A stretch of DNA of 64,000 nt from Betaproteobacteria bacterium (GCA_016868295.1 VGHJ01000007.1:20427-84426), one strand, 5' to 3'; shown: positions 1 through 10,366, numbered from the stretch's first letter. Made by a program: numbers and translations. Notes: generated by a model not told the origin, from the sequence alone.

Positions 1-1
1 A

Positions 2-1846
2 ATCTGCCGCAAGGACGACACCGCGTATGCCACCGCCGCCGAGCGCATGCTCGCCGCGATCGGCGAACCGGAGATGATCGACACGCGGCAGAATCCGCGC
101 CTGTCGCGCATCTTTGCCAACAAGGTTATCAGGGTTTATCCCTCGTTCCGCGAGTTTTACGGCCTCGAGGAGGCGATCGAAAACGTCGTCTCGTATTTCC
201 GCCACGCCGCCCAGGGCCTGGAGGAGAAGAAGCAGATTCTCTACCTGCTCGGGCCGGTCGGCGGCGGCAAGTCGTCCATTGCCGAGCGCCTCAAGCAGTT
301 GTTCGAACGCGTACCCTTCTACGCGCTGAAAGGGTCGCCGGTCAATGAAACGCCGCTCGGCCTGTTCTCGCCCGAGGAAGACGCCGCCATCCTCGAGGAA
401 AAATACGCCATCCCGCGCCGCTATCTGACGGGTCTGCTCTCGCCCTGGGCGGTCAAGCGCCTGCACGAATACAACGGCGATATCTCCAAATTCCGCGTGG
501 TCAAGCGCTTCCCCTCGGTACTGCGCCAGATCGGCGTCGCCAAGACCGAACCGGGCGACGAGAACAACCAGGACATCTCCTCGCTCACCGGCAAGATCGA
601 CATCCGCAAGCTGGAACAGTACGCGCAGAACGATCCCGACGCCTACAGCTACTCGGGCGGCCTGTGCCTCGCCAACCGCGGCCTGCTCGAGTTCGTAGAG
701 ATGTTCAAGGCGCCGATCAAGGTGCTGCACCCCCTGCTCACCGCCACGCAGGAGGGCAACTACAAGGGCACCGAGGGCTTCGGCGCGATTCCTTTCGACG
801 GCATCATCCTGGCGCACTCCAACGAGTCGGAATGGCGCGCCTTCAAGAACAACCGCAACAACGAGGCCTTCCTCGACCGCATCTACATCGTCAAGGTGCC
901 CTACTGCCTGCGCATCTCGGAGGAAATCGGCATCTACGAAAAGCTGCTGACCAACTCCGCCCTGTCTCAGGCGCCGTGCGCGCCGGGCACGCTGAAGATG
1001 ATGTCGCAGTTCGCCGTGCTCTCGCGTCTGGTCGAGCCGGAGAACTCCGGCATCTATTCCAAGATGCAGGTCTACGACGGCGAGAACCTGAAAGACACCG
1101 ACCCGAAGGCCAAGTCCTATCAGGAGTACCGCGACTTCGCCGGCCCCGACGAGGGCATGAGTGGCATCTCGACGCGCTGGGCCTTCAAGATCCTGTCGAA
1201 GGTGTTCAACTTCGACCATTCGGAAGTCGCCGCCAACCCGGTGCATCTGCTCTACACCCTCGAGCAGCAGGTCGAGAAGGAGCAGTTCCCGCCCGAGGTG
1301 GAGCAGCGCTACCTGGCCCACATCAAGGAGTACTTGTCGCCGAAGTACGCCGAGTTCATCGGCAAGGAGATCCAGACGGCGTATCTCGAGTCGTATTCCG
1401 AATACGGCCAGAACATCTTCGACCGCTACGTCATCTACGCCGACTACTGGATCCAGGACCAGGAGTTCCGCGATCCCGACACCGGCGAGGTGTTCGACCG
1501 CAAGGCGCTCAACGAGGAGCTGGAGAAGATCGAGAAGCCTGCCGGCATCTCCAACCCGAAGGACTTCAGGAACGAGATCGTCAACTTCGTCCTGCGTTCG
1601 CGCGCGCAGAACCACGGCAAGAACCCGGCATGGACCAGCTTCGAGAAAATGCGCCAGGTGATCGAGAAGAAGATGTTCTCCAACACCGAGGAGCTGCTGC
1701 CGGTGATCTCCTTCAACGCCAAGGCCTCGGCCGAGGAGAGCAAGAAACACGAGGATTTCGTCAATCGCATGACCACCAAGGGCTACACGCAAAAGCAGGT
1801 GCGCCTGCTCTGCGAGTGGTACTTGCGCGTGCGGAAATCGTCCTGA
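2..1846 (+). CDS. prkA: PrkA-family serine protein kinase (5' end outside window)
   Basis: ORF open from window start; P-loop LLGPVGGGKSS; PrkA-like sequence throughout; followed by yeaH/spoVR-like genes. Confidence 0.93.
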   Translation: MCRKDDTAYATAAERMLAAIGEPEMIDTRQNPRLSRIFANKVIRVYPSFREFYGLEEAIENVVSYFRHAAQGLEEKKQILYLLGPVGGGKSSIAERLKQLFERVPFYALKGSPVNETPLGLFSPEEDAAILEEKYAIPRRYLTGLLSPWAVKRLHEYNGDISKFRVVKRFPSVLRQIGVAKTEPGDENNQDISSLTGKIDIRKLEQYAQNDPDAYSYSGGLCLANRGLLEFVEMFKAPIKVLHPLLTATQEGNYKGTEGFGAIPFDGIILAHSNESEWRAFKNNRNNEAFLDRIYIVKVPYCLRISEEIGIYEKLLTNSALSQAPCAPGTLKMMSQFAVLSRLVEPENSGIYSKMQVYDGENLKDTDPKAKSYQEYRDFAGPDEGMSGISTRWAFKILSKVFNFDHSEVAANPVHLLYTLEQQVEKEQFPPEVEQRYLAHIKEYLSPKYAEFIGKEIQTAYLESYSEYGQNIFDRYVIYADYWIQDQEFRDPDTGEVFDRKALNEELEKIEKPAGISNPKDFRNEIVNFVLRSRAQNHGKNPAWTSFEKMRQVIEKKMFSNTEELLPVISFNAKASAEESKKHEDFVNRMTTKGYTQKQVRLLCEWYLRVRKSS

Positions 1847-1865
1847 GCGCGACGCGGAGGCAGGC

Positions 1866-3140
1866 ATGGCCTACCTGATCGACCGCCGCATCGCCGGCCG
1901 GCACAAGTCGGCCGTCAATCGCGAGCGCTTCATGCGCCGCTTTCGCGGCCAGATCAAGGAGGCCGTCGACCGCGCCATCAAGCGCCGCTCAATCAAGCAG
2001 ATCGATTCCGGCGAAAAGGTGTCGATTCCGGCGCGCGACATCTCCGAGCCGGTGTTCCGCCAGGGCCACGGCGGCGTGTGGGAGTCCGTGCACCCCGGCA
2101 ACGAGGAATACCGCCGCGGCGACCGCATTCCGCGGCCGCGCTCGGGCGCCGGCGGCAGCGGCGGCGGCGCCTCGAACGACGGCGAAGGCGAGGACGACTT
2201 CGTCTTCGAGCTCTCGCGCGAGGAGTTTCTCGACTATTTCTTCGAAGACCTGGCCCTGCCCAATCTGGTCAAGACGCAGCTCGCCAACACGCAGGACTAC
2301 AAGACCACGCGCGCCGGCTACAGCGTGGAAGGCACGCCGACCAACATCCATGTCGTGCGCTCGCTGCGTGGCGCCATCGGCCGGCGCATCGCGCTCGGCT
2401 CGCCGCTGGTGGCCGAGTTGCGCCAATTGCTGGAAGAGAAGGAACGGCTGGAGTCCGAGCCGGTGCCGGACATGTTGCGCATCCGCGAGCTGGAGGAGCA
2501 GATCCATGCCTTGCGCAGCCGCATCTACCGCATTCCCTACCTCGATCCCTTCGACCTGCGCTACCGCAACCGCGTGCGCATGCCGCAACCCTCGGCGCGG
2601 GCCGTGATGTTCTGCCTGATGGACGTCTCCGGCTCGATGGACGAGGCGAAGAAGGACATCGCCAAGCGCTTCTTCACCCTGCTCTATCTGTTCCTCACGC
2701 GCAACTACGACACGGTGGAAGCGGTCTTCATCCGCCATCACACCCAGGCCGAGGAGGTGGACGAGGAGACTTTCTTCAAGTCGCGCGAGACCGGCGGCAC
2801 GGTGGTGTCCACGGCCTTGAAACTCATGCAGGAGATCATCGCGCGCCGCTATCCCGTGGCGGAGTGGAATCTCTATGCCGCCCAGGCCTCCGACGGCGAC
2901 AATTGGCACGACGACTCGCCGCAGTGCCGCCATCTGCTCGCCAACGAGATCGTGCCGCTGATGCAGTACTACGCCTACGTCGAGATCGCCGAGGCAGAGC
3001 CGCAGAACCTGTGGCAGGAGTACGAGAGAGTGGCAGAACAGCACAAGCACCGCTTCGCCATGCAGCGCATCCGCGGCGTGGAGGAGATCTACCCCGTCTT
3101 CCGCGAGCTGTTCAAGAAAACCAATGCCTTCGCCTACTGA
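1866..3140 (+). CDS. YeaH/YhbH family protein (DUF444, VWA-like)
   Basis: 424 aa; starts MAYLIDRRIAGRHKSAVNRERFMRRF; MDVSGSMDE MIDAS-like motif; operon with prkA. Confidence 0.93.
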   Translation: MAYLIDRRIAGRHKSAVNRERFMRRFRGQIKEAVDRAIKRRSIKQIDSGEKVSIPARDISEPVFRQGHGGVWESVHPGNEEYRRGDRIPRPRSGAGGSGGGASNDGEGEDDFVFELSREEFLDYFFEDLALPNLVKTQLANTQDYKTTRAGYSVEGTPTNIHVVRSLRGAIGRRIALGSPLVAELRQLLEEKERLESEPVPDMLRIRELEEQIHALRSRIYRIPYLDPFDLRYRNRVRMPQPSARAVMFCLMDVSGSMDEAKKDIAKRFFTLLYLFLTRNYDTVEAVFIRHHTQAEEVDEETFFKSRETGGTVVSTALKLMQEIIARRYPVAEWNLYAAQASDGDNWHDDSPQCRHLLANEIVPLMQYYAYVEIAEAEPQNLWQEYERVAEQHKHRFAMQRIRGVEEIYPVFRELFKKTNAFAY

Positions 3141-4689
3141 ACCCGGTTCGGCCGCGGAGGCCAAGGCCAAGCCCGCGCGCGGCGGCAAGAAACTGCCGAC
3201 CGGCTCGGAGTGGACCTTCGAGGCGCTGGAACGCTACGAGCGCGCCATCGACCGCACGGCCAAGGGGTTCGGCCTCGACACCTATCCGGTGCAGCTCGAG
3301 ATCATCACCTCCGAGCAGATGATGGACGCCTATGCCAGCGCCGGCATGCCCACCGGCTACCACCACTGGAGCTACGGCAAGCACTTCATCGCCACCGAGA
3401 AGCGCTACAAGCGCGGCGAAATGGGCCTCGCCTACGAGATCGTCATCAACTCGAATCCCTGCATCGCCTATCTGATGGAGGAGAACACGCTGACCATGCA
3501 GGCGCTGGTGATCGCCCACGCCGCCTACGGCCACAACTCCTTCTTCAAGGGCAACCATCTGTTCCGCCAGTGGACCGATGCCACCACCATCATCGACTAC
3601 CTGGTCTTCGCCAAGGAATACCTCGCCGATTGCGAGCGCCGCCACGGCGTCGATGCCGTCGAGGACGTGCTCGATTCCTGCCATGCGCTGATGAACGTCG
3701 GCGTCGACCGCTACAAGCGCCCGCAGAAGCTCTCGCTGGCCAAGGAGCGTGCACGCCAGAGCGAGCGCGAGGCCTATCTGCAGTCGCAGGTGAACGAGCT
3801 GTGGCGCACCCTGCCGCAGCGCCCGGCCGAACCCGAGCCGGCCGAGGCCGAGCGCTTTCCGCCCGAACCGGAGGAGAACCTGCTCTACTTCATCGAGAAG
3901 TACGCGCCGCTGCTGGAGCCCTGGCAGCGCGAGGTGGTGCGCATCGTACGCAAGATCGGCCAGTATTTCTACCCGCAGCGCCAGACCAAGGTGATGAACG
4001 AGGGCTGGGCCTGCTTCTGGCACTACACCCTGTTGAACGACCTCCACGACCAGCGCAAGCTCTCCGACGGCTTCATGATCGAATTCCTGCAGTCGCACAC
4101 CAACGTCGTGCTGCAGCCGCCGTTCACCAAGCCCTGGTATTACGGCATCAATCCCTACGCCATCGGCTATGGCATGATGAATGAGCTGCGCCGCATCGCC
4201 GAGACGCCCGACGACGAGGATCGCGCCTGGTTTCCCGACATCGCCGGGCGCGACTGGCGCGAAGTGCTCGACTTCGCCATGCGCAACTTCAAGGACGAGA
4301 GCTTCATCGCCCAATACCTCTCGCCGCGCCTGATGCGCGAGCTGCGCATGTTCGCCGTCACCGACGACGAGAACGAATCGGAGCTGCTCGTCTCCGCCAT
4401 CCACGACGAGGACGGCTACCGCCATCTGCGCCAGGCGCTCGCCGAGCAGTACAACCTATCCAACCACGACCCGGACATCCAGGTCTGGTCGGTGCGCACG
4501 CGCGGCGATCGCAGCCTCACCTTGCGCCACTTCATGCACCGCGACCGCCCGCTCGGCGACAGCGCCGACGAGATGCTGCGCCATGTCGCCCGCCTATGGG
4601 GTTTCGACGTCTTCCTGGAAAGCGTGAACGGCGCCGGCGAGGTGACCAAGCAGTATTCCTGCTGCTTCGAGAAGCGGCACGGCCGGTAG
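3124..4689 (+). CDS. SpoVR family protein
   Basis: 521 aa; YHHWSYGKHF, NEGWACFWHYT motifs; overlaps yeaH-like gene. Confidence 0.93.
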   Translation: MPSPTEPGSAAEAKAKPARGGKKLPTGSEWTFEALERYERAIDRTAKGFGLDTYPVQLEIITSEQMMDAYASAGMPTGYHHWSYGKHFIATEKRYKRGEMGLAYEIVINSNPCIAYLMEENTLTMQALVIAHAAYGHNSFFKGNHLFRQWTDATTIIDYLVFAKEYLADCERRHGVDAVEDVLDSCHALMNVGVDRYKRPQKLSLAKERARQSEREAYLQSQVNELWRTLPQRPAEPEPAEAERFPPEPEENLLYFIEKYAPLLEPWQREVVRIVRKIGQYFYPQRQTKVMNEGWACFWHYTLLNDLHDQRKLSDGFMIEFLQSHTNVVLQPPFTKPWYYGINPYAIGYGMMNELRRIAETPDDEDRAWFPDIAGRDWREVLDFAMRNFKDESFIAQYLSPRLMRELRMFAVTDDENESELLVSAIHDEDGYRHLRQALAEQYNLSNHDPDIQVWSVRTRGDRSLTLRHFMHRDRPLGDSADEMLRHVARLWGFDVFLESVNGAGEVTKQYSCCFEKRHGR

Positions 4690-4695
4690 GCCCTC

Positions 4696-5925
4696 CTACA
4701 TCGCCTCGTCGAGCAGCTCGATCCAGTGACGCACCGGCACGGCCGCACTTTCGCCCAGATGGGCGATACAGCCGATGTTGGCACTGGCAATGGCCGCCGG
4801 AGCGCCGGCCGAGAGGCATGCGAGCTTGTTGTCGCGCAGCCTGAGCGAGAGTTCCGGCTGCAGCACGGAGTAGGTGCCGGCCGAGCCGCAGCAGAGGTGG
4901 CCGTCGGCCACCGGCGTCAGCTCGAAGCCTGCTGCCTGGAGGATTTCCTCCACGGCGCCCCGCACCTTGAGGCCATGCTGCAATGTGCACGGCGAGTGGA
5001 AGGCGATCTTGCGCCGTTCCATGGGGACTGACTTTTCCAGCAGGGCCGCGAGGCCCGTTCTTTCCGCTGCGATCACCTCGCCGATGTCGCGTGCGATCAG
5101 GGTCACGCGCGCCGCCTTCGCCGCGTAGGCCCGGTCGTGCCCGAGCAGGTGGGCGTACTCGCGCACGTGGGCGCCGCAGCCCGAGGCGGTGACGATGACC
5201 GCTTCCGCCCCGCGCTCGATGTGCGGCCACCAGGCGTCGATGTTGCGCCGGGCGTCGTCGCGCGCGCCCTCGTGGTCGTCGAGGTGCAGGCGCACGGCGC
5301 CGCAGCAGCCCGCACCCTCGGCTTCGATCGTCGCAATGCCCAAGCGGTCGAGCACGCGCGCCGTCGCCGCATTGATGTTCGGCGACATGGCGGGCTGCAC
5401 GCAGCCGGCCAGCATGAGCATCTTGCGCGGGTGGTTGCGCCGTGTCGTGGCGACTGACTTTTGCCGCGGCAGCACCTTGGCCTTGAGCGAAGGCGGCAGC
5501 AGCGGGCGGAAGAACTGTCCGAGCTTGTAGGCCGGCCCGAACAGCCAGCCGCGCGGCAGGAATTCGCGCAGGGCGAAGCGCAGGAAGCGCGTCCCGGCCG
5601 GACGCGCCACGCGCTCGGCGACCACGGCGCGGCCGATATCGACCAGGCGGTGGTACTCCACCCCCGAGGGGCAGGTCGTCTCGCAGGAGCGGCAGGTGAG
5701 GCAGCGGTCGAGGTGGCGCTGGGTTTTCTCCGTGACCGCGGCGCCCTCGAGAAACTGCTTGATGAGGTAGATGCGGCCGCGCGGGCCGTCGAGCTCGTCG
5801 CCGAGCAGCTGGTAGGTCGGGCAGGTGGCGGTGCAGAAGCCGCAGTGCACGCACTTCCGCAGGATGGCGTCGGCCGTGTCGCCGTCCGGCGTGCCGCGGA
5901 TGAAATCGGCGAGGTTCGTCTGCAT
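4696..5925 (-). CDS. glcF: Glycolate oxidase iron-sulfur subunit GlcF
   Basis: Two CxxCxxC...CP ferredoxin motifs, CCG motifs (GCCGAV, LCCGSAGTY); next to glcE/glcD. Confidence 0.93.
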   Translation of the reverse strand: MQTNLADFIRGTPDGDTADAILRKCVHCGFCTATCPTYQLLGDELDGPRGRIYLIKQFLEGAAVTEKTQRHLDRCLTCRSCETTCPSGVEYHRLVDIGRAVVAERVARPAGTRFLRFALREFLPRGWLFGPAYKLGQFFRPLLPPSLKAKVLPRQKSVATTRRNHPRKMLMLAGCVQPAMSPNINAATARVLDRLGIATIEAEGAGCCGAVRLHLDDHEGARDDARRNIDAWWPHIERGAEAVIVTASGCGAHVREYAHLLGHDRAYAAKAARVTLIARDIGEVIAAERTGLAALLEKSVPMERRKIAFHSPCTLQHGLKVRGAVEEILQAAGFELTPVADGHLCCGSAGTYSVLQPELSLRLRDNKLACLSAGAPAAIASANIGCIAHLGESAAVPVRHWIELLDEAM

Positions 5926-7019
5926 CAGAGCTCCGGATACAGGCGGCCGGGATTGAACAGGCCCTGCGGGTCGAAGCTGCGCTTGAGGTTCTTGTGGATC
6001 GCCATCAGCGGCAGCGGCAGCGGCTGGAAGGCGCCGACGGATTCATTTCCGCCGCGGAACAGCGTGGCGTGGCCGCCGGCCTGCGACACCGCCGCGCGCA
6101 CGGTGTCGGCCGGGCCGTCGAAAGTCAGCCAGCGCAAAGCGCCGCCCCACTCGATCAGCGGCGCGCCCGGCAATGAGAGCGGCGGCGTCTTCGCCGGCAG
6201 CGAGAGGCGCCACAGCGTTCCTGCTCCGGAGAAGAAATCCGTCTGCTGCTCGCGCACGCCGCGCCAGAAGGTTTCCGCATCGGCGACGCTCTCGCCGCCG
6301 ATCTTCCCGCGCGCCGCCGCCACCGCGGCGCGCGCGCCGGACAGGCGCACCGTCAGGTGCCCATCGCTCCAGCAGGTGGCGGAAATCGGCAGCGGCTGGC
6401 CGCCCCAGCGGTTCATCGTCTCGATGGCCTTGTCCTGCGGCAGATCGAGTCGCAGCGTGGTTTCCGCCGGCGGCTTCGGCAGCACTTTCAGCGAAACCTC
6501 CAGCAGCAGGCCCAGCGTGCCCAGCGCGCCGGCCATGAGGCGCGAGACGTCGTAGCCGGCGACGTTCTTCATCACCTGGCCGCCGAAGTTGAGGATTTCG
6601 CCTTTCCCGTCGAGCAGCTTCACGCCGAGGACGAAGTCGCGCACCGAACCGGCCGTGGCGCGACGCGGGCCGGAAAGCCCCGAAGCAACACAACCGCCGA
6701 CGGTGGCACCCTCTCCCCCTGTCCCTCTCCCGCTCGCGGGAGAGGGGAGCGAGAAATGCGGCGGCTCGAAGGCGAGCATCTGGCCCTGCTCGTCGAGCGC
6801 CGCTTCGAGTTCCGCCAGCCGCGTGCCGGCGCGCACGGTGACGACCAGCTCGGTCGGCTCGTAGGCGACGATGCCGGCGTGATTCGTGGTGCCGAGCCGC
6901 GCGCCCGCCGGCGCATTGCCGTAGAAATCCTTCGTGCCGCCGCCGCGGATGCAGAGCGGCGCCTTGTCCGCCGCCGCGGCGAGCACGCGCTCGCGCAGCT
7001 GTTCGGTCAGGTCAGTCAT
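5925..7019 (-). CDS. glcE: Glycolate oxidase FAD-binding subunit GlcE
   Basis: FAD-binding sequence PLCIRGGGTKDFYG; start assigned at 7019 within longer ORF; carries an in-frame repeat at 6709-6750. Confidence 0.9.
   Translation of the reverse strand: MTDLTEQLRERVLAAAADKAPLCIRGGGTKDFYGNAPAGARLGTTNHAGIVAYEPTELVVTVRAGTRLAELEAALDEQGQMLAFEPPHFSLPSPASGRGTGGEGATVGGCVASGLSGPRRATAGSVRDFVLGVKLLDGKGEILNFGGQVMKNVAGYDVSRLMAGALGTLGLLLEVSLKVLPKPPAETTLRLDLPQDKAIETMNRWGGQPLPISATCWSDGHLTVRLSGARAAVAAARGKIGGESVADAETFWRGVREQQTDFFSGAGTLWRLSLPAKTPPLSLPGAPLIEWGGALRWLTFDGPADTVRAAVSQAGGHATLFRGGNESVGAFQPLPLPLMAIHKNLKRSFDPQGLFNPGRLYPEL
6709..6750. repeat. GC-rich palindromic repeat, in frame within glcE
   Basis: ccctctccccctgtccctctcccgctcgcgggagagggg; encodes SLPSPASGRGTGGEGA-type peptide. 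Confidence 0.75.
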
Positions 7020-8473
7020 TTCGCAGAACCGGTCAATCGGTATTCGGAGCAGCGGCGCGGCGTCGGCACGGCCTTGCCCGGGTTGAGCAGGGTGTGTTCG
7101 TCGAAGGCCGCCTTGACGCCGTGAAAGGCGGCCAACTCCTCTTTCGAGAACTGCACGCACATCTGGTTCACCTTCTCGATGCCGACGCCGTGCTCGCCGG
7201 TGATGGTGCCGCCGACTTCCACGGAGAGTTCGAGGATCTTGCCGCCGTAGCCGGTGGCGCGCTCGACCTCGCCCTCGCGGTTGGCGTCGAACATGATGAG
7301 CGGGTGCAGGTTGCCGTCGCCGGCGTGGAAGACGTTGGCACAGCGGAGATTGTATTTCTGCGACAGCTCGGCAATGCGCGTCAGCACGCGGGCGAGATGC
7401 TTCCTCGGAATAGTGCCGTCCATGCAGAGATAATCGGGCGTGATGCGGCCCACCGCCGGAAACGCCGCCTTGCGCCCGGCCCAGAACTTGAGCCGCTCGG
7501 CCTCGTCGCGCGAGACGCGGATCTCGGTGGCGCCGCTCTTCTCCAGCACGGCGCACATGGCGGCGATCTCCTCGGCCACCTCCTCCGGCGTGCCGTCGGA
7601 CTCGGACAGCAGGATGGCTTCCGCATTCAGGTCGTAGCCGGCGTGCACGTAGTCCTCGACGGCGGCCGTGGCCGGCTTGTCCATCATTTCCAGCCCGGCC
7701 GGGATGATGCCGGCGGCGATGATGTCGGCCACCGCGTTGCCGGCCTTCACCACGTCGTCGAAGGAAGCCATGACCACCTGGGCGAGCTGCGGCTTCGGCG
7801 TCAGCTTCACCGTCGCCTCGAGCACGACGCCGAGCATGCCCTCCGAGCCGATCATCAGCGCCAGCAGGTCGTAGCCGGGCGCATCCAGTCCCTCCGAGCC
7901 GATCTCCACCACCGTGCCGTCGATCAGCGCCACGCGCAGGCGCATCACGTTGTGCACGGTGAGGCCGTACTTCAGGCAGTGCACGCCGCCGGCGTTCTCG
8001 GCGACGTTGCCGCCAATGGTGCAGGCGATCTGGCTGGAGGGATCGGGCGCGTAGTAGAGGTTGCAGGGCGCCACCGCTTCCGAGATGGCGAGGTTGCGCA
8101 CGCCCGGCTGCACGCGCGCCGTGCGCGCCACCGGGTCGATGTCGAGGATGCGCATGAACTTCGCCAGCGACAGCACGACGCCGTGCTTGACCGGCGTGGC
8201 GCCGCCGGAGAGCCCGGTGCCGGCGCCGCGCGCCACCAGCGGCACGCGCAGTTCGTGGCACAGCTTCAGCACGGCGACGACCTGCTCCTCGGTGGTCGGC
8301 AGCGCCACCAAGAGCGGCAGCTGGCGGTAGGCGGTGAGGCCGTCGCACTCGTAGGGGACGAGGTCCTCGCGTTCGACCAGCAAAGAGTCAGTCGCCAGGA
8401 TGCGGCGCAGGCCGGCGACGAGCCGCGCGATCTCGGCCTCGCTCAACTGGCGGTGTTCTTCGGGTGAGCCCAT
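7016..8473 (-). CDS. glcD: Glycolate oxidase subunit GlcD (FAD-linked oxidase)
   Basis: 485 aa; VARGAGTGLSGGATP FAD-binding motif; GEHGVGIEKV. Confidence 0.94.
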   Translation of the reverse strand: MGSPEEHRQLSEAEIARLVAGLRRILATDSLLVEREDLVPYECDGLTAYRQLPLLVALPTTEEQVVAVLKLCHELRVPLVARGAGTGLSGGATPVKHGVVLSLAKFMRILDIDPVARTARVQPGVRNLAISEAVAPCNLYYAPDPSSQIACTIGGNVAENAGGVHCLKYGLTVHNVMRLRVALIDGTVVEIGSEGLDAPGYDLLALMIGSEGMLGVVLEATVKLTPKPQLAQVVMASFDDVVKAGNAVADIIAAGIIPAGLEMMDKPATAAVEDYVHAGYDLNAEAILLSESDGTPEEVAEEIAAMCAVLEKSGATEIRVSRDEAERLKFWAGRKAAFPAVGRITPDYLCMDGTIPRKHLARVLTRIAELSQKYNLRCANVFHAGDGNLHPLIMFDANREGEVERATGYGGKILELSVEVGGTITGEHGVGIEKVNQMCVQFSKEELAAFHGVKAAFDEHTLLNPGKAVPTPRRCSEYRLTGSAK

Positions 8474-8525
8474 GGTTCCTCCAGCCGGCTATGGTAGCCG
8501 CCGCGCCCCGGCGCGGCCATGCGGG

Positions 8526-9806
8526 TTAACGCGAACTCCCCGCGACGTAGATGGCGCGGAAGTCGTTGACGTTGGTGCGCGTCGGCCCGGTGAGGACGAG
8601 ATCGCCGAGCGCGGCGAAAAAGCCGTAGCCGTCGTTGTCGGCCAGGCGCGCCTTGGCGTCGATGCCCGCGGCGCGGGCGCGCGCCAGGCTGTCGTCGGCC
8701 AGGATCGCACCGGCATTGTCCTCGGTGCCGTCGATGCCGTCGGTGTCGGCGGCCAGGGCATGGATGCCCGGCGCGCCGTCGAGCGCCACCGCCAGCGCCA
8801 GCAGGAACTCGGCGTTGCGCCCGCCGCGCCCCTGCCCCCGCACCGTCACCGTCGTCTCGCCGCCGGAGAGCAGCACGCAGGGCGGCCGCGCCGGCACGCC
8901 GTGCAGTGCGCAGGACTTGGCCAGGCCGGCCATGACTTTCGCCACTTCGCGCGCCTCGCCCTCGATGGCGTCGCCGAGGACGAGCGGTTCGACCCCGGCG
9001 ACGCGCGCGGCCTGCGCCGCCGCTTCGAGCGAGGCCTGCGCCGTGGCGATGACGCGCGTCTCGCAGTGTACCAAACGCAGGTCGTCCGGCTTCGGCGTCT
9101 CGCTGAGGCACGACCGGAGCAGGGCCTCCACCGTCGGCGGCACGGCGATGCGGTACTTCGCCAGGATCGCCAGCGCATCGGCGCAGGTGGTGGGATCGGC
9201 CACGGTGGGACCCGAAGCCACCACGGCCGGGTCGTCGCCCGGCACGTCGGAGATCACCAGGGTCAGCATGCGCGCCGGATAGGCCGCTGCGGCGAGCCGC
9301 CCGCCCTTGATGGCGGAGAGGTGCTTCCTCACGCAGTTCATCTCGTCGATGCCGGCGCCGCTCTTCAGCAGGGCGCGGTTCACCTGCTGCTTGTCGGCCA
9401 GCGTGACGCCCTCGAAGGGCAGGGCCAGCAGGGCCGAGCCGCCGCCGGAGACCAGCACCAGCACGAGGTCGTCGGAAGTCAGTCCCCGCACGGCGGCGAG
9501 GATGCGCCCGGCGGCGGCGCGGCCGGCCTCGTCGGGCACCGGGTGGGCCGCCTCGACCACCTCGATGCGCTCGCAGGGCAGGCCATGGCCGTAGCGCGTC
9601 ACCACCAGGCCGGACAGTTCGCCCGGCCAATGGTCTTCGACCGCCCGCGCCATGGCGGCGGCGGCCTTGCCGGCGCCGACCACCAAGGTGCGCCCCGGCG
9701 GCGCAGGCGGCAGGTGGCGCGGCACGCAGGCCGCCGGGTCGGCGGCGGCGACCGCCGCCTCGAACAGGGATTGGAGAAACCGGGCCGGGGAAGGGGAATG
9801 TGCCAT
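8526..9806 (-). CDS. Glycerate kinase / MOFRL-family (TtuD-like)
   Basis: VVGAGKAAAAMARAVE, LVSGGGSALLALP, LLSGGETTVTVRGQGRGGRNAEFLLALA; start uncertain (9806 or 9821). Confidence 0.9.
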   Translation of the reverse strand: MAHSPSPARFLQSLFEAAVAAADPAACVPRHLPPAPPGRTLVVGAGKAAAAMARAVEDHWPGELSGLVVTRYGHGLPCERIEVVEAAHPVPDEAGRAAAGRILAAVRGLTSDDLVLVLVSGGGSALLALPFEGVTLADKQQVNRALLKSGAGIDEMNCVRKHLSAIKGGRLAAAAYPARMLTLVISDVPGDDPAVVASGPTVADPTTCADALAILAKYRIAVPPTVEALLRSCLSETPKPDDLRLVHCETRVIATAQASLEAAAQAARVAGVEPLVLGDAIEGEAREVAKVMAGLAKSCALHGVPARPPCVLLSGGETTVTVRGQGRGGRNAEFLLALAVALDGAPGIHALAADTDGIDGTEDNAGAILADDSLARARAAGIDAKARLADNDGYGFFAALGDLVLTGPTRTNVNDFRAIYVAGSSR

Positions 9807-9860
9807 CAAGTTTTTGTCCATTGGGCCGTTGACCAAGAGTACCGCAGCGGAGCGCCGGCC

Positions 9861-9983
9861 ATGAATGCCACGACCATCGAACGCCGCCATAATATCCGGC
9901 TGCGCGCCTCGGTGCGCGTCTTTCGCGAGCGCAACCCGGCCGGCTCAAACCACCTGCCCCGGCCCGAAGAGATCGCCGTGTAG
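9861..9983 (+). CDS. Small hypothetical ORF (40 aa)
   Basis: ATG to TAG, MNATTIERRHNIRLRASVRVFRERNPAGSNHLPRPEEIAV; no homology recognised. Confidence 0.25.
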   Translation: MNATTIERRHNIRLRASVRVFRERNPAGSNHLPRPEEIAV

Positions 9984-10077
9984 GACCGATTCCTACATGC
10001 AATTCATCGTTCGCCCTATACAGTTCCTTGGGAATTTGCCGTTTAATCAGGCAAACGCGACACGAAAGGACCGGCAC

Positions 10078-10317
10078 ATGAACCACGAACGACGCAAGAA
10101 CCACAAGCTGCGCGCCCTCTTCGACGAGGCCTGCCGCCGCGTCGCGCCCTGCTACGACATGCCGGCGCGGGGACTGCCGGTGGAGTGGCTGGTGTTCCGC
10201 GCGGCGCGCGCCGCCTACCCCCAGTTGTCGACCCTCGACCTGTTCCAGTTTTCCGTGGCCTCGACCCGCATTCATCGCAGCCGGCAGGCCGAACTGGCGG
10301 GCCATCTGGCCTGCTGA
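10078..10317 (+). CDS. Small hypothetical protein (79 aa)
   Basis: In-frame ATG following a purine-rich RBS-like stretch (cacgaaagga); followed by a rho-independent terminator. Confidence 0.55.
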   Translation: MNHERRKNHKLRALFDEACRRVAPCYDMPARGLPVEWLVFRAARAAYPQLSTLDLFQFSVASTRIHRSRQAELAGHLAC

Positions 10318-10366
10318 AGGGTTTCCTCCTCACCCGCCCATACCCCCCCCTCCTTGGGCGGACTTG

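Noticed and set aside
1-4689. prkA-yeaH-spoVR as a novel system
   Set aside because: This three-gene set is widely conserved and already described in proteobacteria.
7006-7035. GTCAGTCATTTCGCAGAACCGG at glcE/glcD boundary as a motif copy
   Set aside because: Lacks the AAA 5' half and the ACGGCG half at correct spacing.
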